A stretch of 64,000 nt of DNA from an uncultured Eubacterium sp. (GTDB taxonomy: Bacteria; Bacillota; Clostridia; Lachnospirales; Lachnospiraceae): the NCBI GenBank assembly GCA_934320655.1, contig CAKRFN010000014.1, positions 5,121-69,120 on the forward strand, in the 5' to 3' direction. The notes beneath the pieces are model-generated. The model was not told the DNA's origin and made no database searches. It saw nothing but the letters and a program-made list of their open reading frames with translations. Shown here piece after piece: positions 43,207 through 51,739 of the stretch (the first letter of the stretch is position 1; every line of letters starts with the position of its first letter). The translations under genes and the position numbers were made by a program.

Positions 43207-44958
43207 ATGCAGACAGGGGCTACACAGACAAAATTGGTACAGATACAGGAAAAGAAAATCCTGCATACCGATGTACTCATTATCGGCGGCGGTACAGCCG
43301 GCTGCTATGCGGCACTGACGCTTCGTGAACACAGTGATTGTTCGATCGTGATCGCGGAGAAAGCGAACATCAAGCGCAGCGGTTGTCTGGCAGCGGGTGT
43401 GAACGCGATCAACGCTTACATTGTGGACGGTCAGAAACCGGAAGATTATGTAAACTACGCAAAGCGTGATGCAGACGGTATCGTGCGGGAGGATCTGCTG
43501 CTCACGATGTCGGAGGGACTCAACCGCGTGACAGAGAAGATGGAGCAGCTCGGGCTGGTGATCTTAAAGGATGAGAATGGCAGATATGTTGCCAGAGGTA
43601 ACCGGAATATCAAGATCAACGGCGAGAACATGAAGCCGCTGCTCGCACAGGCGGTCGGGGCATTGCCGGATGTCACGGTTCTGAATCGTGTCAATATCAC
43701 GGATTATATCGTGACAGACAATACGATCCACGGTGCATACGGTTTTTCGATGGAGGAGCCCGTCGCCTATGAAATTCGGGCGAAAAAAGTGCTCTGTGCG
43801 ACCGGAGGAGCCGCAGGTCTTTACCGGCCGAACAATCCTGGTTTTTCCAGACATAAAATGTGGTATCCGCCGTTTAATACCGGAGCAGGCTATGCGATGG
43901 GTATCAAAAGCGGCGCGGAGATGACGACCTTTGAGATGCGTTTTATCGCACTCCGGTGTAAGGATACGATCGCACCGACCGGAACGATCGCACAGGGCGT
44001 CGGAGCCAAACAGGTCAACGCAAAGGGTGAGGTCTACGAGACGCACTACGGACTGACGACTTCGGAGCGCGTATACGGAACTGTCATGGAGAATCTACAG
44101 GGCAGAGGGCCGTGTTACCTGCGTACGGAGGGCATCACAGAGGCGCAGGATGAGTCACTGAAAAAGGCATATCTGAACATGGCACCGAGCCAGACATTAA
44201 AGTGGCTTGAATCCGGAAAAGATCCGAGTGAGCAGAATGTCGAGATTGAGGGTACGGAGCCGTATATCGTAGGCGGTCACACCGCCAGCGGTTACTGGGT
44301 GGATACGAACCGTGAGACGACGATCCACGGATTGTATGCGGCGGGTGATGTCGCAGGCGGATGTCCGCAGAAATATGTGACCGGAGCGATGGTCGAGGGC
44401 GAGATCGCAGCGGAGCACATTGCAGGAGCGCTTGCCAAAGAATCTGTGAAAGAAGCGGCGCAGCGGGAACAACCTACACCGGAATCAGAAACGGAGCAGC
44501 AGGCACTTGATCAGAAGGTCGCAGAGTATGAGCGTTATCTGAATAAACAGCAGCCGTTATTTACGACGGAGCAGCTCGAGGAGGCGATGCAGAAGGTGAT
44601 GGACAACTACGCCGGAGGCATCTCGACCCATTATCAGTTCAACGAAAAGCAGTTAGCGCTCGCAGAGGAAAAGATCCGGCAGCTCATAGAGCTTGCGGAG
44701 GATCTGGGCGCATCCGATATGCATGAACTCATGTTTATCTATGAACTAAAGGAGCGGCTGACCGTATGTCTGTCCGTGATCGCCCATCTGGGCGCACGCA
44801 GGGAGACGCGCTGGCACAGCTTCGCAGAAAATCTGGATTATCCCGAAAAGAGTGATGCGTGGATGCGGTACGTGAATTCGAAAATGGAGAACGGAGAGCT
44901 GAAGATCATCTTCAGAGATCTGGTCGGAAGGGAGGAACGCTATGAGCATCGCGATTGA
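43207..44958 (+). CDS. aprA: Adenylylsulfate reductase, flavoprotein subunit (AprA type)
   Basis: 583 residues. FAD-binding DVLIIGGGTAGCYAALTLRE, GCLAAGVNAINAYI, ATGGAAGLYRPNNPG and the AprA-like MWYPPFNTGAGYAMGIKSGAEMTTFEMRFIALRCKDTIAPTG. Reduces APS to sulfite and AMP together with AprB. AprAB is the enzyme of dissimilatory sulfate reducers, but no dsrAB is seen here and the context is assimilatory. SD GGAGGAA. It overlaps aprB by 17 bases. Confidence 0.9.
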   Translation: MQTGATQTKLVQIQEKKILHTDVLIIGGGTAGCYAALTLREHSDCSIVIAEKANIKRSGCLAAGVNAINAYIVDGQKPEDYVNYAKRDADGIVREDLLLTMSEGLNRVTEKMEQLGLVILKDENGRYVARGNRNIKINGENMKPLLAQAVGALPDVTVLNRVNITDYIVTDNTIHGAYGFSMEEPVAYEIRAKKVLCATGGAAGLYRPNNPGFSRHKMWYPPFNTGAGYAMGIKSGAEMTTFEMRFIALRCKDTIAPTGTIAQGVGAKQVNAKGEVYETHYGLTTSERVYGTVMENLQGRGPCYLRTEGITEAQDESLKKAYLNMAPSQTLKWLESGKDPSEQNVEIEGTEPYIVGGHTASGYWVDTNRETTIHGLYAAGDVAGGCPQKYVTGAMVEGEIAAEHIAGALAKESVKEAAQREQPTPESETEQQALDQKVAEYERYLNKQQPLFTTEQLEEAMQKVMDNYAGGISTHYQFNEKQLALAEEKIRQLIELAEDLGASDMHELMFIYELKERLTVCLSVIAHLGARRETRWHSFAENLDYPEKSDAWMRYVNSKMENGELKIIFRDLVGREERYEHRD

Positions 44959-45256
44959 TCAAACGCTATGTAAGGCATGCGGCGCATGTGAAAAGGTCTG
45001 CCCCGGCAGCCTGATTAAGCAGCGCGCGGACGGCATCGCCTATATCAAATATCCAAAGGACTGCTGGGGCTGTTCTTCCTGTATCAAGGAATGTCATTTC
45101 GGAGCGATCGCCCTGTATCTGGGAGCAGATATCGGAGGCATGGGCAGCCGGATGCAGGTGCAGTCGAAAGGTGACGAGCTCTACTGGAACCTGACCAGGC
45201 GGGATGGCAGCCACGAGCAGATCGTGATCAATAAAAAGGAATCAAATAAATATTAA
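44942..45256 (+). CDS. aprB: Adenylylsulfate reductase, iron-sulfur subunit (AprB type)
   Basis: 104 residues with two 4Fe-4S clusters: CKACGACEKVCPG and CWGCSSCIKECHFGAIAL. A ~40-residue C-terminal extension (MGSRMQVQSKGDELYWNLTRRDG) resembles AprB and differs from plain ferredoxins. Passes electrons to AprA. GGGAGGAA precedes its ATG inside aprA. Confidence 0.88.
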   Translation: MSIAIDQTLCKACGACEKVCPGSLIKQRADGIAYIKYPKDCWGCSSCIKECHFGAIALYLGADIGGMGSRMQVQSKGDELYWNLTRRDGSHEQIVINKKESNKY

Positions 45257-45293
45257 ATAAACAGCTACAAAATGAGGAGAGAGTAAGAGCGAT

Positions 45294-45330
45294 TGCGGTT
45301 TGTTTTCGCTTATAATCGGAGAAAACCGCA
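45294..45330 (+). other. Intercistronic hairpin between aprB and cysD
   Basis: TGCGGTTT (45294-45301) pairs with AAACCGCA (45323-45330). No T-run follows, so it is more likely an mRNA processing or stability element than a terminator. Confidence 0.4.
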
Positions 45331-45358
45331 GCAGCTCGAGGAAAGGAAGGTAATAGCG

Positions 45359-46258
45359 ATGAGTGGATTATCACATCTTGATGAACTGGAGGCAGAGGCG
45401 ATCTACATTATCCGTGAAGTAGCGGCAGAGTGTGAAAAGCCTGTCATGCTCTACTCCATCGGCAAAGACAGTTCCGTGATGTTACATCTGGCAATGAAAG
45501 CATTTTATCCGGAGAAACCGCCGTTTCCGTTTTTACATGTAAATACAACGTGGAAGTTTAAGGAAATGATCGAGTTCCGCGACCGCAAGGCAAAGGAGCT
45601 CGGCATCGAGATGCTCGAATACATCAACGAGGAAGGTGTGAAAGCGGGGATCAACCCGTTTGACCACGGCAGTGCCTATACGGACATCATGAAAACACAG
45701 GCACTCAAGCAGGCACTCGACAAATACGGATTTACGGCAGCGTTTGGCGGCGGACGGCGTGACGAGGAAAAATCAAGGGCAAAAGAGCGTATCTTCTCTT
45801 TCCGAAATGAGCAGCATGCGTGGGACCCGAAAAACCAGCGCCCGGAGATGTGGAAGCTCTACAACTCCAAGATCCAGAAAAAAGAAGAGGTGCGTGTGTT
45901 CCCGTTGTCGAACTGGACAGAGACCGATATCTGGCAGTACATCAGACAGGAAAACATCGAGATCCCGTCCTTATATTTTGCGAAGGTACGGCCGGTCGTA
46001 TACCGCGACGGCAACATCATCATGGTGGATGATGACCGCATGAAGTTAAGACCGGGCGAGGAGATCCAGTACAAGAGCGTGCGGTTCCGTACACTGGGAT
46101 GTTATCCGCTGACCGGTGGATGCGAATCGACAGCGACGACACTCGATGAGATCATCGATGAGACACTGAGTGCGGTATCTTCTGAGCGTACGACACGCGT
46201 GATTGACAACGAGGCAGCAGGCAGCATGGAACGAAGAAAGAGAGAGGGGTATTTCTAA
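45359..46258 (+). CDS. cysD: Sulfate adenylyltransferase subunit 2
   Basis: 299 residues from the ATG after GGAAAGGAAGG. PP-loop motif MLYSIGKDSSVMLHLAMKAFYP, FGGGRRDEEKSRAKERIFSFR and GCYPLTGGCESTATTLDEII are classic CysD. With the GTPase CysN it activates sulfate to APS. The stop lies just ahead of the cysN start. Confidence 0.96.
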   Translation: MSGLSHLDELEAEAIYIIREVAAECEKPVMLYSIGKDSSVMLHLAMKAFYPEKPPFPFLHVNTTWKFKEMIEFRDRKAKELGIEMLEYINEEGVKAGINPFDHGSAYTDIMKTQALKQALDKYGFTAAFGGGRRDEEKSRAKERIFSFRNEQHAWDPKNQRPEMWKLYNSKIQKKEEVRVFPLSNWTETDIWQYIRQENIEIPSLYFAKVRPVVYRDGNIIMVDDDRMKLRPGEEIQYKSVRFRTLGCYPLTGGCESTATTLDEIIDETLSAVSSERTTRVIDNEAAGSMERRKREGYF

Positions 46259-46259
46259 A

Positions 46260-47900
46260 ATGAGTGGTTTATTAAAATTTATCACATGCGGCAGCGTGGA
46301 TGACGGAAAATCAACCTTGATCGGACACATTTTGTATGATTCCAAACTGCTCTACACCGATCAGGAAAAGGCATTGGAGCTCGACAGCAAGGTCGGCAGC
46401 CGCGGAGGAGCGATCGACTATTCCCTGCTGCTCGACGGACTGATGGCAGAGCGTGAGCAGGGTATCACGATCGATGTCGCTTACCGCTATTTTACAACAG
46501 ACAAACGCAGCTTTATCGTGGCAGATACACCTGGTCACGAGGAATATACGAGAAACATGGCAGTCGGTGCATCGTTTGCAGATCTGGCAGTCATTTTGAT
46601 CGATGCCAAGCAGGGCGTACTCGTGCAGACAAGACGGCACGCGCGCATCTGTGCACTGATGGGTATCCGTTATTTCGTATTTGCAGTCAATAAAATGGAT
46701 CTGGTCGGCTACGATGAGAACCGTTTCCGCGAGATCGAGGCGCAGATCAAAGAGCTGGCAGACGAGTTACAGTTACCGAATATCAAGATCATTCCGGTGT
46801 CTGCGACAGAGGGTGACAATGTGACGACACATTCTGACCGGATCACCTGGTATCAGGATGAGGCACTTCTGCCGTATCTGGAGGATCTGGACATCACGGA
46901 GGACGATCACAAGGTCGGATTTTACATGCCGGTACAGCGTGTCTGCCGTCCGGATCACACGTTCCGCGGTTTTCAGGGACAGATCGAGGATGGTACGATC
47001 CATGTCGGCGATACGGTGACGACACTGCCGAGCAACGAATCTGCAAAGGTCAAGAGCATCCATATCGGCGATAAAAATAGTGACGAGGCAGTCAAAGGAC
47101 AGCCGGTGACGATCCAGCTCGACCGTGAGGTGGATGTATCGAGAGGCTGTGTACTGACGATCGATACCGGTGTGAAGGTCGCAGCTTCTATTACAGCGAC
47201 ACTTTTGTGGATGGATGATGACGAGCTGACAAACGGCAAAAACTTCTTCTTCAAGCTCGGAACCAAGACAATCCCCGGATTTGTATCAGAGATCTCCTAT
47301 GCGGTCGATGTGAACACCGGAGCGCAGAAAAAGGTCGATACACTGAGCAAAAACGAGATCGCCGTCTGCAGGATCTCACTGGCAGACAAGATCGTCGTTG
47401 ATGAGTTCAAAAAGCACAAGACACTCGGAGAGTTTATCCTGATCGACCGTGTTACAAACATGACATCCGCGTGTGGAGTCGTGGAGCAGGTACATACCGA
47501 GGAAAGCGGATTGTACGAGGGTCGTGTGGATCGCAAGGTACGTGCGGCGATCAAGGGACAGACAGCGGTTACCGTTGAGTTTATCGATGGTGATGCGGGC
47601 GTGAACCGCGCATTTGTGGAGGATGTGGAGAAAGCACTGAATCTGGACGGCAGACACACCTATCTGTACGCACCGCAGGCAGGTGAGGACATTTCAAACG
47701 TACTCAAGCATCTGCACCGCGCAGGTATCGTCGTACTCTTATATGTAGATAAAAAGCAGGCAGAGACGGTCACAGACAAGAATGAGTTCTATATCAGCGA
47801 CTGGAAAGAAAACGGCACAGAGGTCGATGAGGTCGCAGCACTGATCCGCAGACGCTCTGCATATCAGGAACTGTTAGCGCACAGCGGAGATTATATTTAA
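46260..47900 (+). CDS. cysN: Sulfate adenylyltransferase subunit 1 (GTPase)
   Basis: 546 residues. GTPase motifs GSVDDGKST (residues 11-19), DTPGHEEYTRNM and NKMDLVGY, followed by EF-Tu-like domains 2 and 3. The C-terminus (~470-546) is longer than in E. coli CysN, but the APS kinase P-loop is absent from the C-terminal ~80 residues, so this is not a functional CysNC fusion; that tail has a decayed or unassigned look (HTYLYAPQAGEDISNVLKHLH). APS kinase is encoded separately at 37.6 kb. Confidence 0.94.
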   Translation: MSGLLKFITCGSVDDGKSTLIGHILYDSKLLYTDQEKALELDSKVGSRGGAIDYSLLLDGLMAEREQGITIDVAYRYFTTDKRSFIVADTPGHEEYTRNMAVGASFADLAVILIDAKQGVLVQTRRHARICALMGIRYFVFAVNKMDLVGYDENRFREIEAQIKELADELQLPNIKIIPVSATEGDNVTTHSDRITWYQDEALLPYLEDLDITEDDHKVGFYMPVQRVCRPDHTFRGFQGQIEDGTIHVGDTVTTLPSNESAKVKSIHIGDKNSDEAVKGQPVTIQLDREVDVSRGCVLTIDTGVKVAASITATLLWMDDDELTNGKNFFFKLGTKTIPGFVSEISYAVDVNTGAQKKVDTLSKNEIAVCRISLADKIVVDEFKKHKTLGEFILIDRVTNMTSACGVVEQVHTEESGLYEGRVDRKVRAAIKGQTAVTVEFIDGDAGVNRAFVEDVEKALNLDGRHTYLYAPQAGEDISNVLKHLHRAGIVVLLYVDKKQAETVTDKNEFYISDWKENGTEVDEVAALIRRRSAYQELLAHSGDYI

Positions 47901-47915
47901 AAACGGAGGGCGCAG

Positions 47916-49151
47916 ATGAGATTCAACACAGCACTTTTGCACAGCAAAAAAATGGGTGATGAACATACCGGTGCGACATTGACGCCGGTCTGTCAGTCCA
48001 GTGCCTTTTACCAGTCCTCAGCCGAGCAGCACGAAAAGCTGTTTCACAATAAGGCAAACGGCTATTCGTATACACGGATCAACAATCCGACGATCGCAGC
48101 GTTTGAGGAGCGGATGAGCGCTTTAGAGGGCGGCATTGCATCGATCGCCTGTGCTTCCGGAATGGCGGCGATCACGAATGCACTGCTTAATATCGTGAAT
48201 GCCGGACAGGAGATCGTCGCAAGCACGAGTCTCTACGGCGGGTCGATCGATGTGTTTCACGATTTTGAGGCGTTCGGTATCAAAACGGTATTTGTCGATG
48301 TGAGTGACGAACAGGCAGTCGAGGCGGCGATCACGGATCGCACGCGGGTGATCTTTGCGGAGACAATCGGCAACCCCAAGCTGGATGTCGTAGACATTCA
48401 AAAGCTCGCAGACATCGCACACCGACACGGCCTGCCGCTCGTCATGGACAATACGGTGGCAACTGCCTACCTTGTGCAGCCGCTCGCGCTGGGAGCCGAT
48501 ATCGTGGTCAATTCCACTTCGAAATATATCAATGGCAGCAGCAATTCGATCAGCGGTGTGCTCACGGACAGCGGCAGATTCAAATGGGACAAGGAGCGCT
48601 ATCCCGGCATGGCGGAATATGCAAGGTTTGGAAAGTTTGCATATACGGCAAAACTTCGAAACGGGCTGTTCCGCAACACCGGAGCCTGTATGGCGCCGCA
48701 GACGGCATTTTATAATCTCATCGGTATGGAGACCTTAGGCATTCGGATGGAGCGGGTCTGTGCAAATGCGCTGGCGCTCGCACAGTTTTTGGAAAAACAG
48801 CCGGGAATCACGGTCAACTATCCGGGACTGGCAGACAGTCGCTGGCATGCGATCGCAGAGAAGCAGCTGGAAAGAGGATACGGCGGAATCTTAACGATCC
48901 GTGTCGGCAGCAAGGAGCGGGCATTCGCACTGATGAATGCACTCACGATCCCGAAAATCGTTTCGAATATCGGAGACACCAAGACGCTGATCATTCATCC
49001 GGAATCGACGCTGAATGCACACAGCACAGAGGAAGAAAAGGCGGATGCGGGCGTTTATGATGACCTGATCCGTATCAGTGCCGGTATCGAGGATGTAGAG
49101 GATCTGATCGAAGACTTTACACAGGCGTTGCAGTCTTTGGACGCGGAATAG
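47916..49151 (+). CDS. metY: O-acetylhomoserine sulfhydrylase (aminocarboxypropyltransferase)
   Basis: 411 residues, Cys/Met-metabolism PLP family: HTGATLTPVCQSSAFYQSS, YTRINNPTIAAFEERM, ASGMAAITNALLNI and PLP lysine in NSTSKYINGSSNSISG; LIIHPESTLNAHSTEEE near the C-terminus fits MetY. Makes homocysteine from O-acetylhomoserine and a sulfide source. Located in a cluster with a ThiS-like carrier, an E1-like enzyme and a JAMM peptidase, it may take sulfur from the carrier thiocarboxylate, as described for Wolinella succinogenes. Confidence 0.92.
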   Translation: MRFNTALLHSKKMGDEHTGATLTPVCQSSAFYQSSAEQHEKLFHNKANGYSYTRINNPTIAAFEERMSALEGGIASIACASGMAAITNALLNIVNAGQEIVASTSLYGGSIDVFHDFEAFGIKTVFVDVSDEQAVEAAITDRTRVIFAETIGNPKLDVVDIQKLADIAHRHGLPLVMDNTVATAYLVQPLALGADIVVNSTSKYINGSSNSISGVLTDSGRFKWDKERYPGMAEYARFGKFAYTAKLRNGLFRNTGACMAPQTAFYNLIGMETLGIRMERVCANALALAQFLEKQPGITVNYPGLADSRWHAIAEKQLERGYGGILTIRVGSKERAFALMNALTIPKIVSNIGDTKTLIIHPESTLNAHSTEEEKADAGVYDDLIRISAGIEDVEDLIEDFTQALQSLDAE

Positions 49152-49165
49152 AAGGAGGAACAGTT

Positions 49166-50026
49166 ATGGCAGTAGATTATGCAGCTTTGAAAAAAGGCGG
49201 CTTTATGCGTCAGAAACAAAAAAATCATTTTTCACTGCGGCTGGCAGTCGTGGGTGGCAATCTGACCGTGGAAAATCTCCGCAAGATCGCAGATGTAGCG
49301 GAAACCTACGGTGACGGACATGTGCATCTGACATCCAGACAGAGCGTGGAGATCCCGTTCATCAAGCTCGAACAGGTCGATGAGGTCAAAGAGGAACTGG
49401 CAAAGGGCGATTGCAAGCCGGGTGTCTGCGGACCGCGTGTGCGCACGATCACAGCCTGCCAGGGCAACCAGATCTGTCCGAGTGGAAATATCGACAGCTA
49501 CGACATTGCGAAAAAGCTCGATGAGCGCTACTTTGCGAGGGAGCTGCCACACAAGTTTAAGTTCGGTGTCACTGGATGCCAGAACAACTGCTTAAAGGCA
49601 GAGGAGAACGATGTCGGTATCAAGGGTGCTTCCAAGGTCAACTGGAACTCCTCCGCATGTATCATGTGCGGCGTGTGTGAAAAGGCATGCCGGACGGATG
49701 CGATCACGATCGCAGACGGTAAGATCGAGTTGAACGAGGATAAATGTAACTACTGCGGCAGATGTGCCAAGGCATGTCCGACCGATGCGTGGGAGACACA
49801 GACCGGATATCTCGTATCGTTTGGCGGACTGTTCGGAAACCGCATTTATAAGGGCGAGGAGCTGCTTCCGGTCATCACCTCGGAGGAAACCTTATTCCGT
49901 GTGACAGATGCAGCGATCCAGTTTTTTGATGACAATGCAAAACCGAGCGAGCGTTTCCGTTATACGATCGAGCGGGTAGGAATCGATAAATTTAAAGAAG
50001 CAATCAAGGAGGCGTACAATGGCTGA
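49166..50026 (+). CDS. Siroheme / 4Fe-4S sulfite reductase with inserted 2[4Fe-4S] ferredoxin domain
   Basis: 286 residues. The siroheme-cluster ligands are C98-x5-C104 and C138-x3-C142 (TACQGNQICPSGN, GCQNNC). Two ferredoxin motifs follow at residues 165-175 (CIMCGVCEKAC) and 194-204 (CNYCGRCAKAC), then a return to the reductase fold. This compact form is like anaerobic AsrC or small Fsr-type reductases. It would reduce sulfite from AprAB to sulfide. GAAGGAGG precedes ATG. Overlaps the TusA-like gene by 8 bases. Confidence 0.88.
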   Translation: MAVDYAALKKGGFMRQKQKNHFSLRLAVVGGNLTVENLRKIADVAETYGDGHVHLTSRQSVEIPFIKLEQVDEVKEELAKGDCKPGVCGPRVRTITACQGNQICPSGNIDSYDIAKKLDERYFARELPHKFKFGVTGCQNNCLKAEENDVGIKGASKVNWNSSACIMCGVCEKACRTDAITIADGKIELNEDKCNYCGRCAKACPTDAWETQTGYLVSFGGLFGNRIYKGEELLPVITSEETLFRVTDAAIQFFDDNAKPSERFRYTIERVGIDKFKEAIKEAYNG

Positions 50027-50270
50027 GTTAGATTTTAATATTGATGAGAGAGTAGATATTACTGATGTGGTTTGCCCGATGACATTTGTCAAGGCAAAGG
50101 TAGCGATGGAGGAGCTGGAGATCGGACAGGTACTTGCAGTCACGATGAACGACGGCGAGCCGGTACAGAACGTGCCGCGCAGCTTCAAGGAAGAGGGACA
50201 GCAGATCTTAAAGCTGATCGACAACGAGAACGGAACCTATGATCTGATTGTAAAAAAGGTCGAGGAATAA
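50019..50270 (+). CDS. TusA/SirA-like sulfur-carrier protein
   Basis: 83 residues. Contains the single cysteine in DVVCPMTFVKAKVAMEEL, the CPxP-like sulfur-binding site of TusA (here CPMT), and the family end GEPVQNVPRSFKEEGQQIL. May carry persulfide between the sulfite reductase and the carrier-loading enzymes. Translationally coupled to the reductase gene. Confidence 0.9.
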   Translation: MAELDFNIDERVDITDVVCPMTFVKAKVAMEELEIGQVLAVTMNDGEPVQNVPRSFKEEGQQILKLIDNENGTYDLIVKKVEE

Positions 50271-50272
50271 CG

Positions 50273-50300
50273 GATCAGAAATCACAGATCAGAAATCACA
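50273..50300 (+). repeat. 14-bp tandem repeat between tusA-like and thioredoxin genes
   Basis: GATCAGAAATCACA occurs twice in a row just ahead of the thioredoxin ribosome site (CAGGAGGG). Probably a recent slip duplication. Confidence 0.6.
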
Positions 50301-50313
50301 GGAGGGCGGATCA

Positions 50314-50634
50314 ATGGCAAAGAGAGTGAGCGGAGCGGACTTTCAGGCAGAGGTTTTGGATGAAAAGTTACCGGTGCTGGCAGAATTTTATTCGGACAGC
50401 TGCATTCCGTGTAAACAGTTATCGCCGATCTTAGGAGGGATCGAGGATGACTATGAGGATCAGTTAAAGGTCGTCAAGATCAATGTGAATTTTGACGCGG
50501 ATCTGGCACAGAAATATGAAGTGGCGGCATCGCCGACCATCCTTATTTTTAAGGACGGTGCAGAGGTACGGCGCGTGCGCGGACTCATCAAGCGTCCGGA
50601 GCTGGAAGCGATCGTAAAGGAAGTATTAGGATAA
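50314..50634 (+). CDS. trxA: Thioredoxin-family protein with SCIPC active site
   Basis: 106 residues, full thioredoxin fold: PVLAEFYSDSCIPCKQLSPIL and the cis-Pro loop AASPTILIFKDGAEVRRVRG. The active site is SCIPC instead of WCGPC, which should shift redox potential and partner choice. With TrxB encoded 2 kb downstream it could reduce an oxidised intermediate of the sulfur pathway. GGAGGG precedes ATG. Confidence 0.9.
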   Translation: MAKRVSGADFQAEVLDEKLPVLAEFYSDSCIPCKQLSPILGGIEDDYEDQLKVVKINVNFDADLAQKYEVAASPTILIFKDGAEVRRVRGLIKRPELEAIVKEVLG

Positions 50635-50677
50635 ATCATATCACAGGCAGGAAAGACAAAATCAGGAGGAAATGAAT

Positions 50678-50887
50678 ATGTTAGTAACAGTCGCAGGTGT
50701 AAAAAAGGAGATCAAAGAGGGAACGACAATCGCACAGTTGATCGTGGATGAAAAGGTAGAAAATCCCGATTACGTGACAGTGACCGTCAATGATGATTTC
50801 GTGGAGAGCGATGATTTCGCAACGACACAGATCAAGGAAAATGACAGTATCGAGTTTCTCTATTTCATGGGAGGAGGTGCGTTTTAA
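50678..50887 (+). CDS. ThiS/HcyS-like sulfur-carrier protein with masked C-terminus
   Basis: 69 residues from ATG 50678 (GGAGG 8 bases upstream). Beta-grasp carrier: TVAGVKKEIKEGTTIAQLI, then DSIEFLYFMGGGAF at the end. ThiS/MoaD proteins end in Gly-Gly; here the glycines are followed by Ala-Phe, so the tail must be trimmed before activation. The JAMM peptidase encoded two genes downstream is suited to that. No thiG, thiH or moaE is nearby, so a thiamine or molybdopterin role is unlikely. The stop overlaps the next ATG by one base. Confidence 0.88.
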   Translation: MLVTVAGVKKEIKEGTTIAQLIVDEKVENPDYVTVTVNDDFVESDDFATTQIKENDSIEFLYFMGGGAF

Positions 50888-51693
50888 TGGCATTTACGAA
50901 TGAACAGATGGAACGCTACTCCCGCCATATTATCTTGCAGGAGGTCGGCGTCAAAGGACAGAAAAAGCTCTTAAACGGCAAGGTGCTGATCATTGGTGCG
51001 GGCGGACTCGGCGCTCCGGCTGCGATGTATTTAGCAGCCGCAGGTGTGGGTACGATCGGCATTGTCGATGCGGATGAGGTCGATCTGTCCAATCTACAGA
51101 GACAGATCATCCACGGAACCGCAGATGTCGGCAAGGCAAAGGTAAAATCAGCCAAAGAGACGATGAATGCGATGAATCCGGATGTCACAGTCAATACCTA
51201 CCGCGAGTTTGTGACCTCGGAAAATATTATGGATCTGATCGCGGACTACGATTTTATCATCGACGGAACCGATAATTTTCCGGCAAAATTCTTAATCAAC
51301 GATGCGTGCGTCATGGCGAAAAAGCCGTTTTCACATGCGGGTATCATCCGTTTCAAGGGTCAGCTCATGACCTATGTGCCCGGGGAGGGTCCGTGCTATC
51401 GCTGTGTATTCAAAAATCCGCCGCCGAAGGATGCTGTACCGACCTGTAAGCAGGCGGGTGTCATCGGAGCAATGGGCGGTGTGATCGGCAGTCTCCAGGC
51501 GATGGAAGCGATCAAATACCTGATCGGAGTCGGCGATCTGCTCACAGGCAAGCTGCTGACTTTTGATGCATTAAAGATGGAATTCCATACGATCAAGCTG
51601 CCGAAGCATACGGATGGCTGCGCAGTCTGCGGCTCACATCCGACGATTACGGAGCTGATCGATTACGAGCAGGCCGAGTGTGACGGAAAGTAG
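50887..51693 (+). CDS. E1-like adenylyltransferase (ThiF/MoeB/HcyF type)
   Basis: 268 residues: YSRHIILQEVGVKGQKKLLNGKVLIIGAGGLGAPAAMYLAAAGVGTIGIVDADEVDLSNLQRQI, DGTDNFPAKFLINDACV, and zinc-binding CYRCVF...C...CAVCG pairs. Adenylates the carrier C-terminus so that sulfide can form a thiocarboxylate. Its ribosome site GGAGGAGG is also the codons for the GGG of the carrier protein, so the two are tightly coupled. Confidence 0.92.
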   Translation: MAFTNEQMERYSRHIILQEVGVKGQKKLLNGKVLIIGAGGLGAPAAMYLAAAGVGTIGIVDADEVDLSNLQRQIIHGTADVGKAKVKSAKETMNAMNPDVTVNTYREFVTSENIMDLIADYDFIIDGTDNFPAKFLINDACVMAKKPFSHAGIIRFKGQLMTYVPGEGPCYRCVFKNPPPKDAVPTCKQAGVIGAMGGVIGSLQAMEAIKYLIGVGDLLTGKLLTFDALKMEFHTIKLPKHTDGCAVCGSHPTITELIDYEQAECDGK

Positions 51694-51739
51694 GAACGTT
51701 GATGACCAACAGGTCGCATATGACAGAAAGTAGGAAACT

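Noticed and set aside
43207..45256. Dissimilatory sulfate respiration
   Set aside because: AprAB alone is not enough. No dsrAB, dsrC, qmo or sat-type ATP sulfurylase is in the window, and all neighbours are assimilatory.
46260..47900. CysNC fusion with APS kinase at the C-terminus of cysN
   Set aside because: The extra C-terminal residues have no GxxGxGKS P-loop, and a separate complete cysC is present at 37565.
50678..51693. Thiamine or molybdopterin synthesis by the ThiS/E1-like pair
   Set aside because: No thiG, thiH, thiE, moaE or moaA nearby, the carrier C-terminus is capped, and MetY and a JAMM peptidase are in the same cluster.
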